A stretch of DNA of 48,365 nt from positions 1 through 48,365 of IMG/VR virus record IMGVR_UViG_3300036830_000164. The stretch is one strand, 5' to 3'. The stretch comes from a virus. Shown piece after piece: positions 40,029 through 48,365 of this stretch; position 1 is the first letter of the stretch, and every line of letters begins with the position of its first letter. The notes under the pieces were generated by a model. It was not told where the DNA came from and made no database searches. It saw only the letters and a program-made list of their open reading frames with translations. The translations under genes were made by a program, and so were the position numbers.

Positions 40029-40355
40029 GTGGCCAGCACCTACCCCGAAGGAACCTTGGTCAGGGTCGCCACCTACGCCGGGCAGGTCTCCAGCCCCACA
40101 GGCGGGTTCCGCGACGCCACCGGCACCCTCGTGGACCCGCTGGTGGTGACCCTCCGCTACCGCACCTCCGAAGCGGGGCCGGTCACCACGGTCACCTACC
40201 CGGCGTCACCGATCGTCCGGGACTCGGCGGGCCTTTACCGCGCCGACCTCGACTCCACCGGCACCGGCGGGGACATGTGGACCTACGCCTGGGCCGGGAC
40301 CGGCGGGGTGCAGGCCGCGCAGGGCGGCAGCTTCATCGTCAAGAGCCTGTTCTAG
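40029..40355 (+). CDS. Hypothetical virion protein with Ig-like features
   Basis: 108 aa from GTG. Seen: TYPEGTLVRVATYAGQVSSP then GGFRDATGTLVDPLVVTLRY and YRADLDSTGTGGDMWTYAWA. A pure beta pattern ending FIVKSLF. Resembles small virion proteins found before the tail-tube gene. Not assigned. Confidence 0.6.
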   Translation: MASTYPEGTLVRVATYAGQVSSPTGGFRDATGTLVDPLVVTLRYRTSEAGPVTTVTYPASPIVRDSAGLYRADLDSTGTGGDMWTYAWAGTGGVQAAQGGSFIVKSLF

Positions 40356-40364
40356 GAGGCCAGC

Positions 40365-40670
40365 GTGCGCCAGCAACTGCCCGAAGGCACCGGCTACGGC
40401 CGGGAGGGGCTGACCGTCCCGGAGGCGGGCCGCACGGTCTACCCGGGGGACGAGTTCGACGCCCCGCACCTGGTGCCCGGCTGCGTCAGCCTCGAACCGC
40501 CGGAGCCGGAAGAGGCCACGGACGGAGACGGCGAGGGCGACTCCACCGGAGAGGCTCCCGCCACGCCGGGGACACCTGCGGGTGACGGGCCGCCTGGGGC
40601 CGCACCGGACGAGACCCCCACCCAGACCAGCCGGGCCGCCGCGCGCCGCCCGCGCCGCGACAGCGAGTAA
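40365..40670 (+). CDS. Hypothetical protein with acidic C-terminus
   Basis: 101 aa from GTG after AGGAGGCC. Seen: RQQLPEGTGYGREGLTVPEA, FDAPHLVPGCVSLEPPEPEE, then acidic/Pro-rich and a basic end (AAARRPRRDSE). Unassigned; coupled to the tail tube gene. Confidence 0.55.
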   Translation: MRQQLPEGTGYGREGLTVPEAGRTVYPGDEFDAPHLVPGCVSLEPPEPEEATDGDGEGDSTGEAPATPGTPAGDGPPGAAPDETPTQTSRAAARRPRRDSE

Positions 40671-40682
40671 GGAGCCCGGCCG

Positions 40683-41846
40683 ATGGGAGTGCTGCCCCGC
40701 CTCACCAAGCTCGGCGGTGCCCGCGAGGACACCCAGAACACCTACAAGGCGCCCACGTTCTCCATCCCGTGGATGGCCGCGAAGTACATAGACGTCACCG
40801 ACCCGCTGCGCGCCGAGGACGTCCGGGCCAACGACGCGGTGGTGCAGGCCATCGTCCCCGGGCCGAAGCAGGCCACGTGGGAGATCACCACCAACCAGTA
40901 CGCCGACATCATCGGCAACTGGTTCGTCGCGATGGGCCTGTTCGACACCGTCACCGCCGGGATCTCCACCACCCTGGCGGCAAGCTCCTCAGCCGGTGCC
41001 ACCACGGTCTCGTCCACGGCGAGCATCCCCCAGAACGGCATCGTCATGATCGGGTCCGGGGCGGCGCTGGAGTACGCCACCGTCTCAGGTGCGCCGACCG
41101 GCTCCGGACCCTACTCGCTGCCCGTCACCGGGTCCGGGTCCGGTGGGGGGCTGCTGTACGCGCACGCCTCCAGCGACCCGATCGTGTCCCAGTCCACGCA
41201 CGTGTTCAAGCAGAACCGCAGCTTCTCGACCATCTGGCCCTCCTACTCGTTCTCCACCGACGACGGGGTGGACCAGCTCGGATGGCCGGGCCAGGTGGCG
41301 CAGGAACTGGCGCTGAAGATCGACCCCAAGGGCCTGGTCACGTTCGCAATGAAGTTCACCGGGCTCCCCTCCGCCACACAGGCGACGTTCGCCTACGGCG
41401 CGAGCAAGGCACAGCCGGTGCAGGGGTGGGCGTGGACGCTCAACAACGCCGGGGCGAGCAGCACGCGCGGGCTGACGATGGACATCACCCTGAAGCGCAC
41501 CGGCGACGTCATCCACGCCTCCACCGGGCAGCAAGGCCCGCGGGAGGTGTTCCCGGGTGCCCTGGAGATCGACGGTGTTTACAAGGCAATCTTCGAAAAC
41601 GACACCGACATCCAGCTTTTCCGGTCCTACCAGCAGACCGCGACGACGCACACCCTGACGCAGCCGGTGAGCCTCGGCGGGTCGATGCTCGCGGTCGTCA
41701 TGTCCCAGTCGGGTTACACCACCGCCGACGTGGCCAACACGGGGTCCTACCTCCAGCTGGACCAGAACGTCACCGGCATTCAGAACGGGACAGACGGGGG
41801 CGTAACAGCAGTGACCCTCAGCAACTACGTTTCGACGGCCTACTAG
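40683..41846 (+). CDS. Major tail tube protein
   Basis: 387 aa; AAGGAGCCC site. Seen: IDVTDPLRAEDVRANDAVVQ, VPGPKQATWEITTNQYADII, THVFKQNRSFSTIWPSYSFS, a beta-rich LKIDPKGLVTFAMKFTG and a WAWTLNNAGASSTRGLTMDI strand. Position just upstream of the frameshifted chaperone genes is the standard place of the tail tube gene in siphoviruses. It stacks as rings around the tape measure. Confidence 0.8.
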   Translation: MGVLPRLTKLGGAREDTQNTYKAPTFSIPWMAAKYIDVTDPLRAEDVRANDAVVQAIVPGPKQATWEITTNQYADIIGNWFVAMGLFDTVTAGISTTLAASSSAGATTVSSTASIPQNGIVMIGSGAALEYATVSGAPTGSGPYSLPVTGSGSGGGLLYAHASSDPIVSQSTHVFKQNRSFSTIWPSYSFSTDDGVDQLGWPGQVAQELALKIDPKGLVTFAMKFTGLPSATQATFAYGASKAQPVQGWAWTLNNAGASSTRGLTMDITLKRTGDVIHASTGQQGPREVFPGALEIDGVYKAIFENDTDIQLFRSYQQTATTHTLTQPVSLGGSMLAVVMSQSGYTTADVANTGSYLQLDQNVTGIQNGTDGGVTAVTLSNYVSTAY

Positions 41847-41865
41847 GCAGAAAGCAGGCGATGCC

Positions 41866-42378
41866 ATGAGCGGTTACGCGAACCGGGTCATCAAACTCAC
41901 GTTCGACCTGAGCGAAGACCCGGCGAGCGACCCAATCTGGGTCGTGATCCGCAACCCCAAGCTCCTCCCGCCGCAGATGTTCCGCAACAGCGGCGCGGCC
42001 GAACTCGAGGTGGACGACGCCGGCAAGCCGAAGGACGCCAACGCCGCAGCCGACACCGGGGCGGCCATGGCCGGCAAACTGGTCATCGCGTGGCGCGTAT
42101 ACGACGCCACCACGTCGCCCGAGTACGACCCCAACACCGGCGACGAGGTCCCCGGCACCGGGCAGGAACTCCTCCCAGCCCCCAGCGGGGGGAACGGTGT
42201 CGCGCCGGAGCTGTACGCCAAGCTGCCGTCTGAGATCCAGATCAAGATCATGCAGACCATCGCGGAGGCCATAAACCCTCCCTCGGGCCAGGATGCGACT
42301 ACTCCGAAAACGTCATCTGGCCCGCAGAGTCCATCTTCGACGGCACCTGGGGATCTGGAGCTGGCCCAGCAGAACTAG
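41866..42378 (+). CDS. Tail assembly chaperone, short form (gpG-like)
   Basis: 170 aa. Seen: VIKLTFDLSEDPASDPIWVV, RNPKLLPPQMFRNSGAAELE, KLPSEIQIKIMQTIAEAINP. Known: the gene before the tape measure encodes a chaperone, with a minority of ribosomes shifting frame to make a longer form. The slippery site is 42273-42279. Confidence 0.85.
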   Translation: MSGYANRVIKLTFDLSEDPASDPIWVVIRNPKLLPPQMFRNSGAAELEVDDAGKPKDANAAADTGAAMAGKLVIAWRVYDATTSPEYDPNTGDEVPGTGQELLPAPSGGNGVAPELYAKLPSEIQIKIMQTIAEAINPPSGQDATTPKTSSGPQSPSSTAPGDLELAQQN

Positions 42379-42533
42379 CCGACTACCTCCTGATGAGGGA
42401 GATGGGCTGGTCCTGGCGGGAACTGGAGGCGACGCCGATGTATGTGCGGCGGTACTGCCAGGACTTCGCCAGCATCCGCGCCCGGGTCGCAGCCGAGGCC
42501 GCCGAGCGGTACCGGGCGGCTCACGGGGGGTGA
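41866..42533 (+). CDS. Tail assembly chaperone, -1 frameshift product (gpGT-like)
   Basis: 222 aa by a -1 shift at 42279. The new frame is open from 42234 to TGA 42531-42533 and encodes DYSENVIWPAESIFDGTWGS, GPAELADYLLMREMGWSWRE, LEATPMYVRRYCQDFASIRA, with a MREMGW...E motif common in the T half of such proteins. No stand-alone start with a ribosome site serves this frame. Both forms coat the tape measure during tail building in the lambda model. Confidence 0.85.
42273..42279 (+). promoter_or_regulatory. Programmed -1 frameshift site AAACCCT
   Basis: XXXYYYZ heptamer read as ATA AAC CCT in the zero frame; after slipping, AAA CCC pairs again. It lies in the 99-base window between the upstream stop in the -1 frame (42231-42233) and the zero-frame stop (42376-42378). 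It is the only fitting canonical heptamer I see there. Confidence 0.82.
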
Positions 42534-42537
42534 GGGG

Positions 42538-43014
42538 GTGCGGTTCTCCGAACTGCCCGCCTACCTGCGGATGCTTCAGGTGCGGGCCGGTGAGGCGGCG
42601 ATCCCCGCGGCCGACGCCATGGCCGACGCCTTTCAGGGCCGCGTCGCCAACCACACGCTGCGGAGGTTCGAGCACCCGGCCGGGGAGAGGACCAACAGCC
42701 CGCCTGGGGCTCCGCCCGCGTATGTGAGCGGCGACCTGGCGCGATCGGTGACCGCGGTGCACGCGGGCACGCCGGTCCGGGCTACCGCGAGCGTGGCACC
42801 ACACGTGATCTACGCGGCTGTGCAGGAATGGGGCGGAGATATGCACAGTCGCCCCGGCGGCTATATGACCTTTTTTTATGGGAATCCGTACCGGGCGAGG
42901 CATGTCTCGGTGCCTCAGGGACCGTACCTTCTCCCCACTGTGTACGAAATGTTTGCAGATGGCGCCCTGCTTAGGGCCGCAGCCGATGGGTTCTACGCGG
43001 GCATGTGGGGTTAG
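42538..43014 (+). CDS. HK97 gp10-like neck/tail protein
   Basis: 158 aa from GTG after GGGGTGAGGGG. Seen: GEAAIPAADAMADAFQGRVA, PPGAPPAYVSGDLARSVTAV, VAPHVIYAAVQEWGGDMHSR, QGPYLLP. The pattern NSPPG.P...GDLARSV...YA..QE.G...PYL.P is that of HK97 gp10-like proteins, usually placed with the connectors before the tail tube. Here it follows the chaperones, an unusual place. Its stop overlaps the convergent endonuclease gene by three bases. Confidence 0.7.
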   Translation: MRFSELPAYLRMLQVRAGEAAIPAADAMADAFQGRVANHTLRRFEHPAGERTNSPPGAPPAYVSGDLARSVTAVHAGTPVRATASVAPHVIYAAVQEWGGDMHSRPGGYMTFFYGNPYRARHVSVPQGPYLLPTVYEMFADGALLRAAADGFYAGMWG

Positions 43015-43748
43015 AACCTCGCTTCCTGAAGCGACTTTGCCGTGAGCCGAGCAGAGAACAGGGTGTTTGCGGCTTCCAGGGAGTCCGCTATCCGTCGCAG
43101 CCGGGCAGGGTCGTCAAGGGCATACCCGATTGCCAGGTTGCATCGGCTGCAAGCTAGTCCCCGCCGGCAGGTGCTACAGGACTTGTCCTGCGGGCAGCAC
43201 TCGTGATTGTGATCAAAGACGACCGACTGTGGCTTGTCGGTCCGCAGCGGGTCGCCGCAGAGGTAGCAGCAACCCTCCTGGGCCTCCCAGAATGCCGCGC
43301 GGACCTCCCGCCAGTCCCGGCCGTGCTTGCGGTCATTCTTCACCCTGTACGGCCCGGTGAACGCCGGGCGCGGTTGCCTGACCGCAGCCTCCTTTTGACG
43401 TTGGGTAGCGGTCCACTCCGCTACCTTTTCGGGGTTGGCCTGCACGTAGCGGCGGTTGATCTCGCGCACTCTCTCAGGGTGTGCCTGACGGTATCGGCGG
43501 CCAGTCTCGCGCTTCTTCTCACGTATGCGCTCGGGGTGGGCCTCCCTGAACCGCCGGTTCCTCTCGCGGTTCTGGGCGCGCGCCTCGTCGGGATGCTCCC
43601 TTCGCCAAGAACGACTGACGCAGGACTTGGAGCAAAAGCGCGCGTCGCTCCTAGTCGCCGTGAAAGCTCCGCCGCATTCTTGGCAGGTCATCGCATAAGT
43701 CCGCTTAGAGGCTCTACTGGGGCGCGCGGATGCTGTATCGTCGGCCAC
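43011..43748 (-). CDS. HNH / recombination endonuclease VII-like homing endonuclease
   Basis: 245 aa from GTG 43748, chosen because a perfect AAGGAGGTG (43755-43763, minus) is 6 bases upstream; longer frames exist. Seen: N-terminal CQECGGAFTATRSDARFCSK SC zinc finger, three repeats of RRYRxAHPERVRE (NUMOD-like spacer), and an endonuclease VII core with CCYLCGD, VVFDHNHECC, SCSTCRRGLACSRCNLAIGY. Known: free-standing endonucleases of this type insert near conserved phage genes and spread. Antisense to, and between, the chaperone/neck genes and the tape measure gene, so it is a recent insertion. Confidence 0.88.
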   Translation of the reverse strand: MADDTASARPSRASKRTYAMTCQECGGAFTATRSDARFCSKSCVSRSWRREHPDEARAQNRERNRRFREAHPERIREKKRETGRRYRQAHPERVREINRRYVQANPEKVAEWTATQRQKEAAVRQPRPAFTGPYRVKNDRKHGRDWREVRAAFWEAQEGCCYLCGDPLRTDKPQSVVFDHNHECCPQDKSCSTCRRGLACSRCNLAIGYALDDPARLRRIADSLEAANTLFSARLTAKSLQEARF

Positions 43749-43782
43749 GAAGGCCACCTCCTTGACCAGGGATGTGGCCTTC
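43749..43782 (-). promoter_or_regulatory. Hairpin covering the endonuclease ribosome site
   Basis: Inverted repeat GAAGGCCAC / GTGGCCTTC (9 bp) with a 16-base loop, immediately upstream of the GTG. On the mRNA the 3' arm includes the end of the AAGGAGGTG ribosome site, so folding would reduce translation. Repression by such hairpins is known for phage homing endonucleases. Confidence 0.65.
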
Positions 43783-43861
43783 ATTGTCTCACTAGGTGAG
43801 GATGCCTCGGGACTCATCTGCACTGGTCAGCCGGGGTTTATGGAGGATTAGTTCGGCGGGG

Positions 43862-46800
43862 GTGATCCCCACGCCGGCACTACCGGATGTCACCGAAGAG
43901 TTTCATGCCGACTCCGGGCCATATGTCGCCGCCCTGCGCGCGATGGAAGCCGCAGCCGACGCCGCAGCGGCAGCCAACGAACGCCTCGCCGCCGCTGTCA
44001 AAACTCAGCAAGACGCGATGGACACCGTGGTCGCCTCCGCGTCCGAAGCGGCCGCCAGCACCGACCGGTTCGCCGAAGCCGACCGCACGGCCACCACCGC
44101 ATCGGACACCGCGGCCGAAGCGGCAGCCTCCCTGGCCCGGGACGTGGCCCAGGCTGCCGCAGCCGAAGACGAAGCAGCGCACGCGGCTGCCCGGCTGGCC
44201 ATGGACATCGCCGCGGCCGCTGCGGAGACGGACCACCTGCGGGACTCGTTCACCGCCGAGACCGCCACGGCGGCCACTGCGGCGGAGGTGCTCGACGAGC
44301 TCGGGGTGGACGAGGAACGCCTCGCCGCCATGGCCGGCATCGCCGCAGGGGCGCTCACACGGCTGAACGACGCCACCGCGATGTTCGCAGCCAGCGAGAC
44401 CGCAGCCGCGGACGCCGCCGGTGGCGCCACGGCAGCCCTTGCCGGGCAGGCGGCGGTCACCACCGGGAAGACCGCCTCCACCGACGCCCTCGCCGGTGCC
44501 GTGGCGAAGATGGCCGCAGCCGAAGAGGCCGCGAAGCTCAAGGCCGAGGCGTCCGCCGTGGCCCTCGCAGCCGAAGCGGCGGCGGCCCGGGCGGCGGCCG
44601 CCAGCGACGCCGACCTGGCCAAGGCAGCCCTGCTGCTCGGTGTCTCCGAGGAGACCCTCTCCGGGGCGCTGCACGCCACCGCTGATGACGCCGACGCCTC
44701 CGAGACGGCCATGCGGTCGCTGGCCGAGGCCGCCTCGATCCTGGGTGTCTCGGACAAGACCCTCGCGGCCGCGATGGGCTCGGTCACCACCGCCGCCGAC
44801 GAGTACGCCATGGCAGCAGGCAAGGCCACCAAGTCCACCCTGACCCTGGGGAACCTGTTCGCCGGCGGCATCTGGGGCAAGGGCGCGGGGACCACCTGGC
44901 ATTACCTGATCGACTGGGCGATCGAGTTCGGTGCCGTCCTGGTCCCGGCCACCATCGCCGTCGCAGCGTTCGGGCTTGCGGCGGCCAGGACCGCTGACGC
45001 GATCGTCACCCATTTCCAGGCCGTCCTCCCCGTCGTCGCCGCCACCGGGCAGTCGTTCGCCCCGGTCACCGGGCAGCTCAACCAGTTGTCGACCGCCCTG
45101 GCCCCTGACGTGCTCCAGATGTACGGGGACACCCTCCAGGTCGTGTCGGCCAAGGCCGGGGCGTTCGGGAGGATCGCCTCGCAGACCGGGAGCGTGCTCG
45201 ACACGTGGGCGGCGCGGGCCACCATGGACCTGCGCAACAGCGCCACCGCGACCGGGCTGCTCTCCCACGGCGCCGCCGACCTCAACGGGCTCCTGCAGGT
45301 GCTGGCGAACACCTTCGGGGCGCTGGGCAACCTGATGCGCGCCGCGATGATCACCCACATCGCTGAGGACTTCCTGTTCCTGTTCGAGGCCGCGTCCAAG
45401 GTGCTGGATGTCGTCACCCGGCTTCCGGCCCCGATCCTTGCGACGGTGCTTGCGCTGCACGGCGTGTGGCTGTGGGGGAAGCTCGGCATCGCCACGTTCA
45501 ACTCCCTCGCCGGCGCGGCCACCGGGGCAGCGACGTCCCTGATCGGCCTCGGGGTGAAGTGGGGGTTCCTCGGTGACGGGGCCATCGCAGTGGCGGGGAA
45601 ACTCGGAGCGTCCGTCGAGGAGATGGCGGCGATGGGCACCGCCGCCGAGGCGACCGGCGCGGAGACTGGGCTGCTCGCCGGGTCGATGAATGTCCTGAAG
45701 GCCATCCCCGTGTGGGGGTGGGCCGCCGCCGGTGCCGTCGCCCTCGGCGCCCTCGTCTTCGCCATCACGCGGGTGCAGAGCGCAACCCAGCAGTGGGGGG
45801 CGCAGCTTCAGGCGACCATCGACAAGGCGTCTCTGGTCAACGGGATGAACGTCCTGTTCGCGTCCATCTCCAAGGTCTCCACCGCCCTGGCGCACTCCGA
45901 CGCGCAACTGGCCCAGACGCAGAAGTTCACGGTCAACCTGCGCACCGGCCTGGAGCAGACGACCACCGCTTACGCCGGGCTGGCGATGAAGCAGCAGCAG
46001 CAGACGGCGCTGCAGCAGCACCTCAACGACGAGGCCCGCGAGGCCACCAAGCGGCTCGGCGGCCTGGCGGGGCAGTACGGCGGGATGAGCCAGGCCATCG
46101 GGCTGGCATCCCTGGCCGGGATCAAGTGGAAGAACGTTCTGCACGACACCGACGCCGAGTGGAAGGTCGCGCAGCAGCAGGTCGCGGCGACCGCCGAGGG
46201 TTACCGGATGATGGGCCAGTCCGGGTCGGGCCTCGCCAACGACGTGAACGCGGTCACCTTCTCGATCGAGATGCAGGACTCCAAGGTCCAGCAGCTCAAC
46301 CAGGGGTGGCAGGCGTTCCTCGGGGTCGTCACCGGCGGGGAGTCGTCGTTCCTGTCGTTCGAGCAGCAGATGAACGGGCTCACCGCCGCCGCCGGGGGGC
46401 TGGGCGCCAAGCTGAAGATCAGCAACGGTGCCGCCTCAGCGTCGGCCACCGCGACAGGTGCCGCCGCGTCCGGTGCGGACAAGGCGAAGGTGTCGTTCAA
46501 CGGGCTGTCCGCCTCGAACATCAACCTGCGGCAGTCGTTCCAGCAGACCATCAGCGCTGCATCGTCCTACCTCCAGTCGATCACCTCCATGGGCGCGGCG
46601 TCGGCGAACGGGGCGCAGGGCGAGAAGCTGATCTCGCAGGCCAGCAGGGATGTCGTCGCGCAGATGATCCCGCTGGCCTCGCGCTCCCAGGCGACCCGGG
46701 CCGAGCTGTACGCCCTGGCACAGGAGGCCGGGTTCCACGGCGTCAACAGCATGAAGGCGCTGTCGCAGTGGGTCGGGCCGGGCGGGGTAGCCGGGCACGA

Positions 46801-48365
46801 GCGTGACCTGAACCGGGTCACCTCCCAGCTGACCGGGTCGGTGTCGAACCTGACCCGCGACGTCAACAACCTCGGGTCGGCGCTGGGCATCAACCTCAAC
46901 TCGGCCATGGCCAAGTCGGTGATGCTCGCCTCCGGGGTCACCGGGGCCATGAACTCTGTCGCCTCGGACCTGATGAACACCGGCACCTCCGCCACCAAGT
47001 CCGCCGGCGACGTCCGGGCGTGGACGCAGGACATGCTCAAGATGGGCGAGTCGCCGAAGCAGGCCGCCGAGCAGCTTTCGGTGCTCACCGAGCAGATCAT
47101 GCGCGGCAAGGCATCCATGCTCGGCTCGCACGCCCCGGCGATGACGATGGTCACCGACCTCGCATCGATCGGGAACAAGGCACACCTGTCCACCGGGCAG
47201 ATCGCGGGCCTGATCACCAAGGCCACCGGGCTTCCGCATCAGGAAGTCATGAACATCCTGATGCAGCTCAACGGGCACACGGCGGGCCCTGGTGACTACC
47301 ACCGGGCCGGGTCCGACGTCGGCACCGGGATGGCGGCCGGGGTGCGCTCGTCCACGCCGGCGGCCACCAGCGCGGCCGGGGCGATGGCACACGGGGTGGT
47401 GGCGCGGGCCCAGTCGGCGCGGGGGCAGATGCAGTCCGCCGGGGCCTCGGTGGCGCAGGGGTTCGTCGGCGGCATCGAGTCGATGTTCGGGTCGGTCGCC
47501 GCCGCCGCGTCCCGGCTTGTGTCGTCGCTCGGCGGCACCGTGGAGCACCTGCTCGGCATCCACTCACCATCCACGGTGTTCCACAAGTACGGGCTCGACA
47601 CCGTGCAGGGCCTCATCGACGGGCTCACCGCGAACGAGTCCAAGATCAAGTCCACCATCGCGAACATCCTCGGCGGCATCAAAAAGATGTTCCAGGCCGG
47701 GGCCATCTCCGCCGGGCAGGACTCCGCCCTGGTCAGGTACGTCAAGGCGGACAACGCCAAGCTGCAAAGGCTCGCCGCCGAGCGGAAGAAGATCGCCGCC
47801 CAGATCAGCGCCGCCAAGACCTACGACCAGAACCTGAAGCAGGCCCTCACCGGGTCCGCCGGCCTCACCGGCCTGGCCGCGGTGCAGAACGCGTCGGCCA
47901 CCTCGCCGCTCACCGGGGCCGGGATCCTGTCCGGGCTGAAAGCCGACCTGAGTGCGATCCAGAACTTCGGCCGCGACATCCAGAAGCTGAAGAAGCTCGG
48001 GCTCGACAAGAACCTGCTGAACCAGATCATCCAGGCCGGCCCGGTGCAGGGCTCCCAGATCGCGGAGGCGATCCTCAAGGCCGTTGGCTCCCAGGAAGTG
48101 GGCGGCAAGGGGCCGCACGGCGGCACACCGGGGCACCTGCCGTCGATCATCGACCAGCTCAACGCCACCCAGGCGGCCATCACCAAGGCGTCCGGGCAGG
48201 TGGCCTCGCAGGCGACCAAGGCCATGTTCGACTCCGGTGAGGCGATGGGCAAGGGCATGGTCGCCGGGCTGAAGAAGCAGGAGAAGGCGATCGAGAAGGA
48301 AATGGAGCACATCGCCGACGTCCTGGTGAAGCGGCTGAAGAAGGACCTGAAAATCTCCTCCCCGT
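43862..48365 (+). CDS. Tape measure protein (partial, runs off window)
   Basis: The frame from GTG 43862 (after GGCGGGGG) stays open for 1501 codons to the window end; I checked it at the start, middle and end. Seen: Ala-rich coiled coil (residues 20-320, e.g. RAMEAAADAAAAANERLAAA), hydrophobic segments (AIEFGAVLVPATIAVAAFGL, about 355-374; VWGWAAAGAVALGALVFAIT, about 618-637), LLGIHSPSTVFHKYGLDTVQ near residue 1230 and a terminal KISSP. The HSPS motif is typical of tape measure proteins. Known: it sets tail length and is ejected ahead of DNA. Missing its C-terminal end. Confidence 0.9.
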   Translation, partial: MIPTPALPDVTEEFHADSGPYVAALRAMEAAADAAAAANERLAAAVKTQQDAMDTVVASASEAAASTDRFAEADRTATTASDTAAEAAASLARDVAQAAAAEDEAAHAAARLAMDIAAAAAETDHLRDSFTAETATAATAAEVLDELGVDEERLAAMAGIAAGALTRLNDATAMFAASETAAADAAGGATAALAGQAAVTTGKTASTDALAGAVAKMAAAEEAAKLKAEASAVALAAEAAAARAAAASDADLAKAALLLGVSEETLSGALHATADDADASETAMRSLAEAASILGVSDKTLAAAMGSVTTAADEYAMAAGKATKSTLTLGNLFAGGIWGKGAGTTWHYLIDWAIEFGAVLVPATIAVAAFGLAAARTADAIVTHFQAVLPVVAATGQSFAPVTGQLNQLSTALAPDVLQMYGDTLQVVSAKAGAFGRIASQTGSVLDTWAARATMDLRNSATATGLLSHGAADLNGLLQVLANTFGALGNLMRAAMITHIAEDFLFLFEAASKVLDVVTRLPAPILATVLALHGVWLWGKLGIATFNSLAGAATGAATSLIGLGVKWGFLGDGAIAVAGKLGASVEEMAAMGTAAEATGAETGLLAGSMNVLKAIPVWGWAAAGAVALGALVFAITRVQSATQQWGAQLQATIDKASLVNGMNVLFASISKVSTALAHSDAQLAQTQKFTVNLRTGLEQTTTAYAGLAMKQQQQTALQQHLNDEAREATKRLGGLAGQYGGMSQAIGLASLAGIKWKNVLHDTDAEWKVAQQQVAATAEGYRMMGQSGSGLANDVNAVTFSIEMQDSKVQQLNQGWQAFLGVVTGGESSFLSFEQQMNGLTAAAGGLGAKLKISNGAASASATATGAAASGADKAKVSFNGLSASNINLRQSFQQTISAASSYLQSITSMGAASANGAQGEKLISQASRDVVAQMIPLASRSQATRAELYALAQEAGFHGVNSMKALSQWVGPGGVAGHERDLNRVTSQLTGSVSNLTRDVNNLGSALGINLNSAMAKSVMLASGVTGAMNSVASDLMNTGTSATKSAGDVRAWTQDMLKMGESPKQAAEQLSVLTEQIMRGKASMLGSHAPAMTMVTDLASIGNKAHLSTGQIAGLITKATGLPHQEVMNILMQLNGHTAGPGDYHRAGSDVGTGMAAGVRSSTPAATSAAGAMAHGVVARAQSARGQMQSAGASVAQGFVGGIESMFGSVAAAASRLVSSLGGTVEHLLGIHSPSTVFHKYGLDTVQGLIDGLTANESKIKSTIANILGGIKKMFQAGAISAGQDSALVRYVKADNAKLQRLAAERKKIAAQISAAKTYDQNLKQALTGSAGLTGLAAVQNASATSPLTGAGILSGLKADLSAIQNFGRDIQKLKKLGLDKNLLNQIIQAGPVQGSQIAEAILKAVGSQEVGGKGPHGGTPGHLPSIIDQLNATQAAITKASGQVASQATKAMFDSGEAMGKGMVAGLKKQEKAIEKEMEHIADVLVKRLKKDLKISSP

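Noticed and set aside
43880-46144. 754-aa minus-strand open frame opposite the tape measure gene
   Set aside because: Low-complexity Gly/Arg/Asp sequence mirroring Ala-rich codons of the tape measure coiled coil; no start signals.

Overview
The window is very GC-rich with strongly third-position-GC codon use, frequent GTG starts, GTGA/ATGA stop-start overlaps and GGAGG-type ribosome binding sites. This fits a mobile element of a high-GC actinobacterium (Streptomyces or a relative). The host genus is an inference; no rRNA, tRNA or host housekeeping gene is visible.

Layout. (1) 1-11.66 kb, plus strand, one tightly coupled operon: NlpC/P60 peptidase, duplicated-domain lipoprotein, lytic transglycosylase-like protein, small membrane proteins, a membrane-anchored FtsK/SpoIIIE translocase with a gamma domain, an array of small paralogs sharing an N-terminal MGxF(K/R)R tag and often a C-terminal WDG motif, a large membrane protein and a YdjM-like membrane protein. 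This resembles an actinobacterial DNA-transfer or envelope module more than ordinary phage genes. It ends at a 13-bp-stem terminator. (2) 11.72-22.24 kb, minus strand: a degenerate serine-recombinase-like protein carrying an FtsK-gamma-like domain, a RepA-like AAA ATPase, Zn-binding and hypothetical proteins, a DUF3560 protein, an N6-adenine methyltransferase fused to an ArdC-type domain, a sliding clamp (DnaN-like) and a small secreted protein. Three copies of a 28-bp element lie upstream of minus-strand gene groups and are likely promoters or operators. Hairpins sit in many of the gaps between genes. (3) 22.56-26.7 kb, plus strand: small accessory phage-type genes, including a HIT-family protein, a PGDW-type phage protein, a MerR/excisionase-like HTH protein and Cys-rich proteins. 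(4) 26.7-48.37 kb, plus strand: a siphovirus morphogenesis module: small and large terminase, portal with a ParB-like C-terminal domain, protease/scaffold fusion, major capsid protein, connectors, repeat-rich structural protein, tail tube, tail assembly chaperones with a -1 frameshift (AAACCCT at 42273-42279), gp10-like neck protein and tape measure protein running off the window end. A minus-strand HNH/endonuclease VII gene is inserted just before the tape measure gene.

Together: terminase, portal, protease, capsid and tail genes would build an HK97-fold, long-tailed particle. The minus-strand block would handle replication (ATPase, clamp), DNA modification and anti-restriction. The FtsK block, with two peptidoglycan-active enzymes and membrane proteins, could act in DNA transfer, in segregation, or in lysis and entry. 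No integrase with an intact catalytic set, no lysis holin and no minor tail genes are seen, so the window is only part of the element. The combination of an FtsK/transfer-like module with a siphovirus module suggests a phage-plasmid or a phage-ICE hybrid. That reading is inference.
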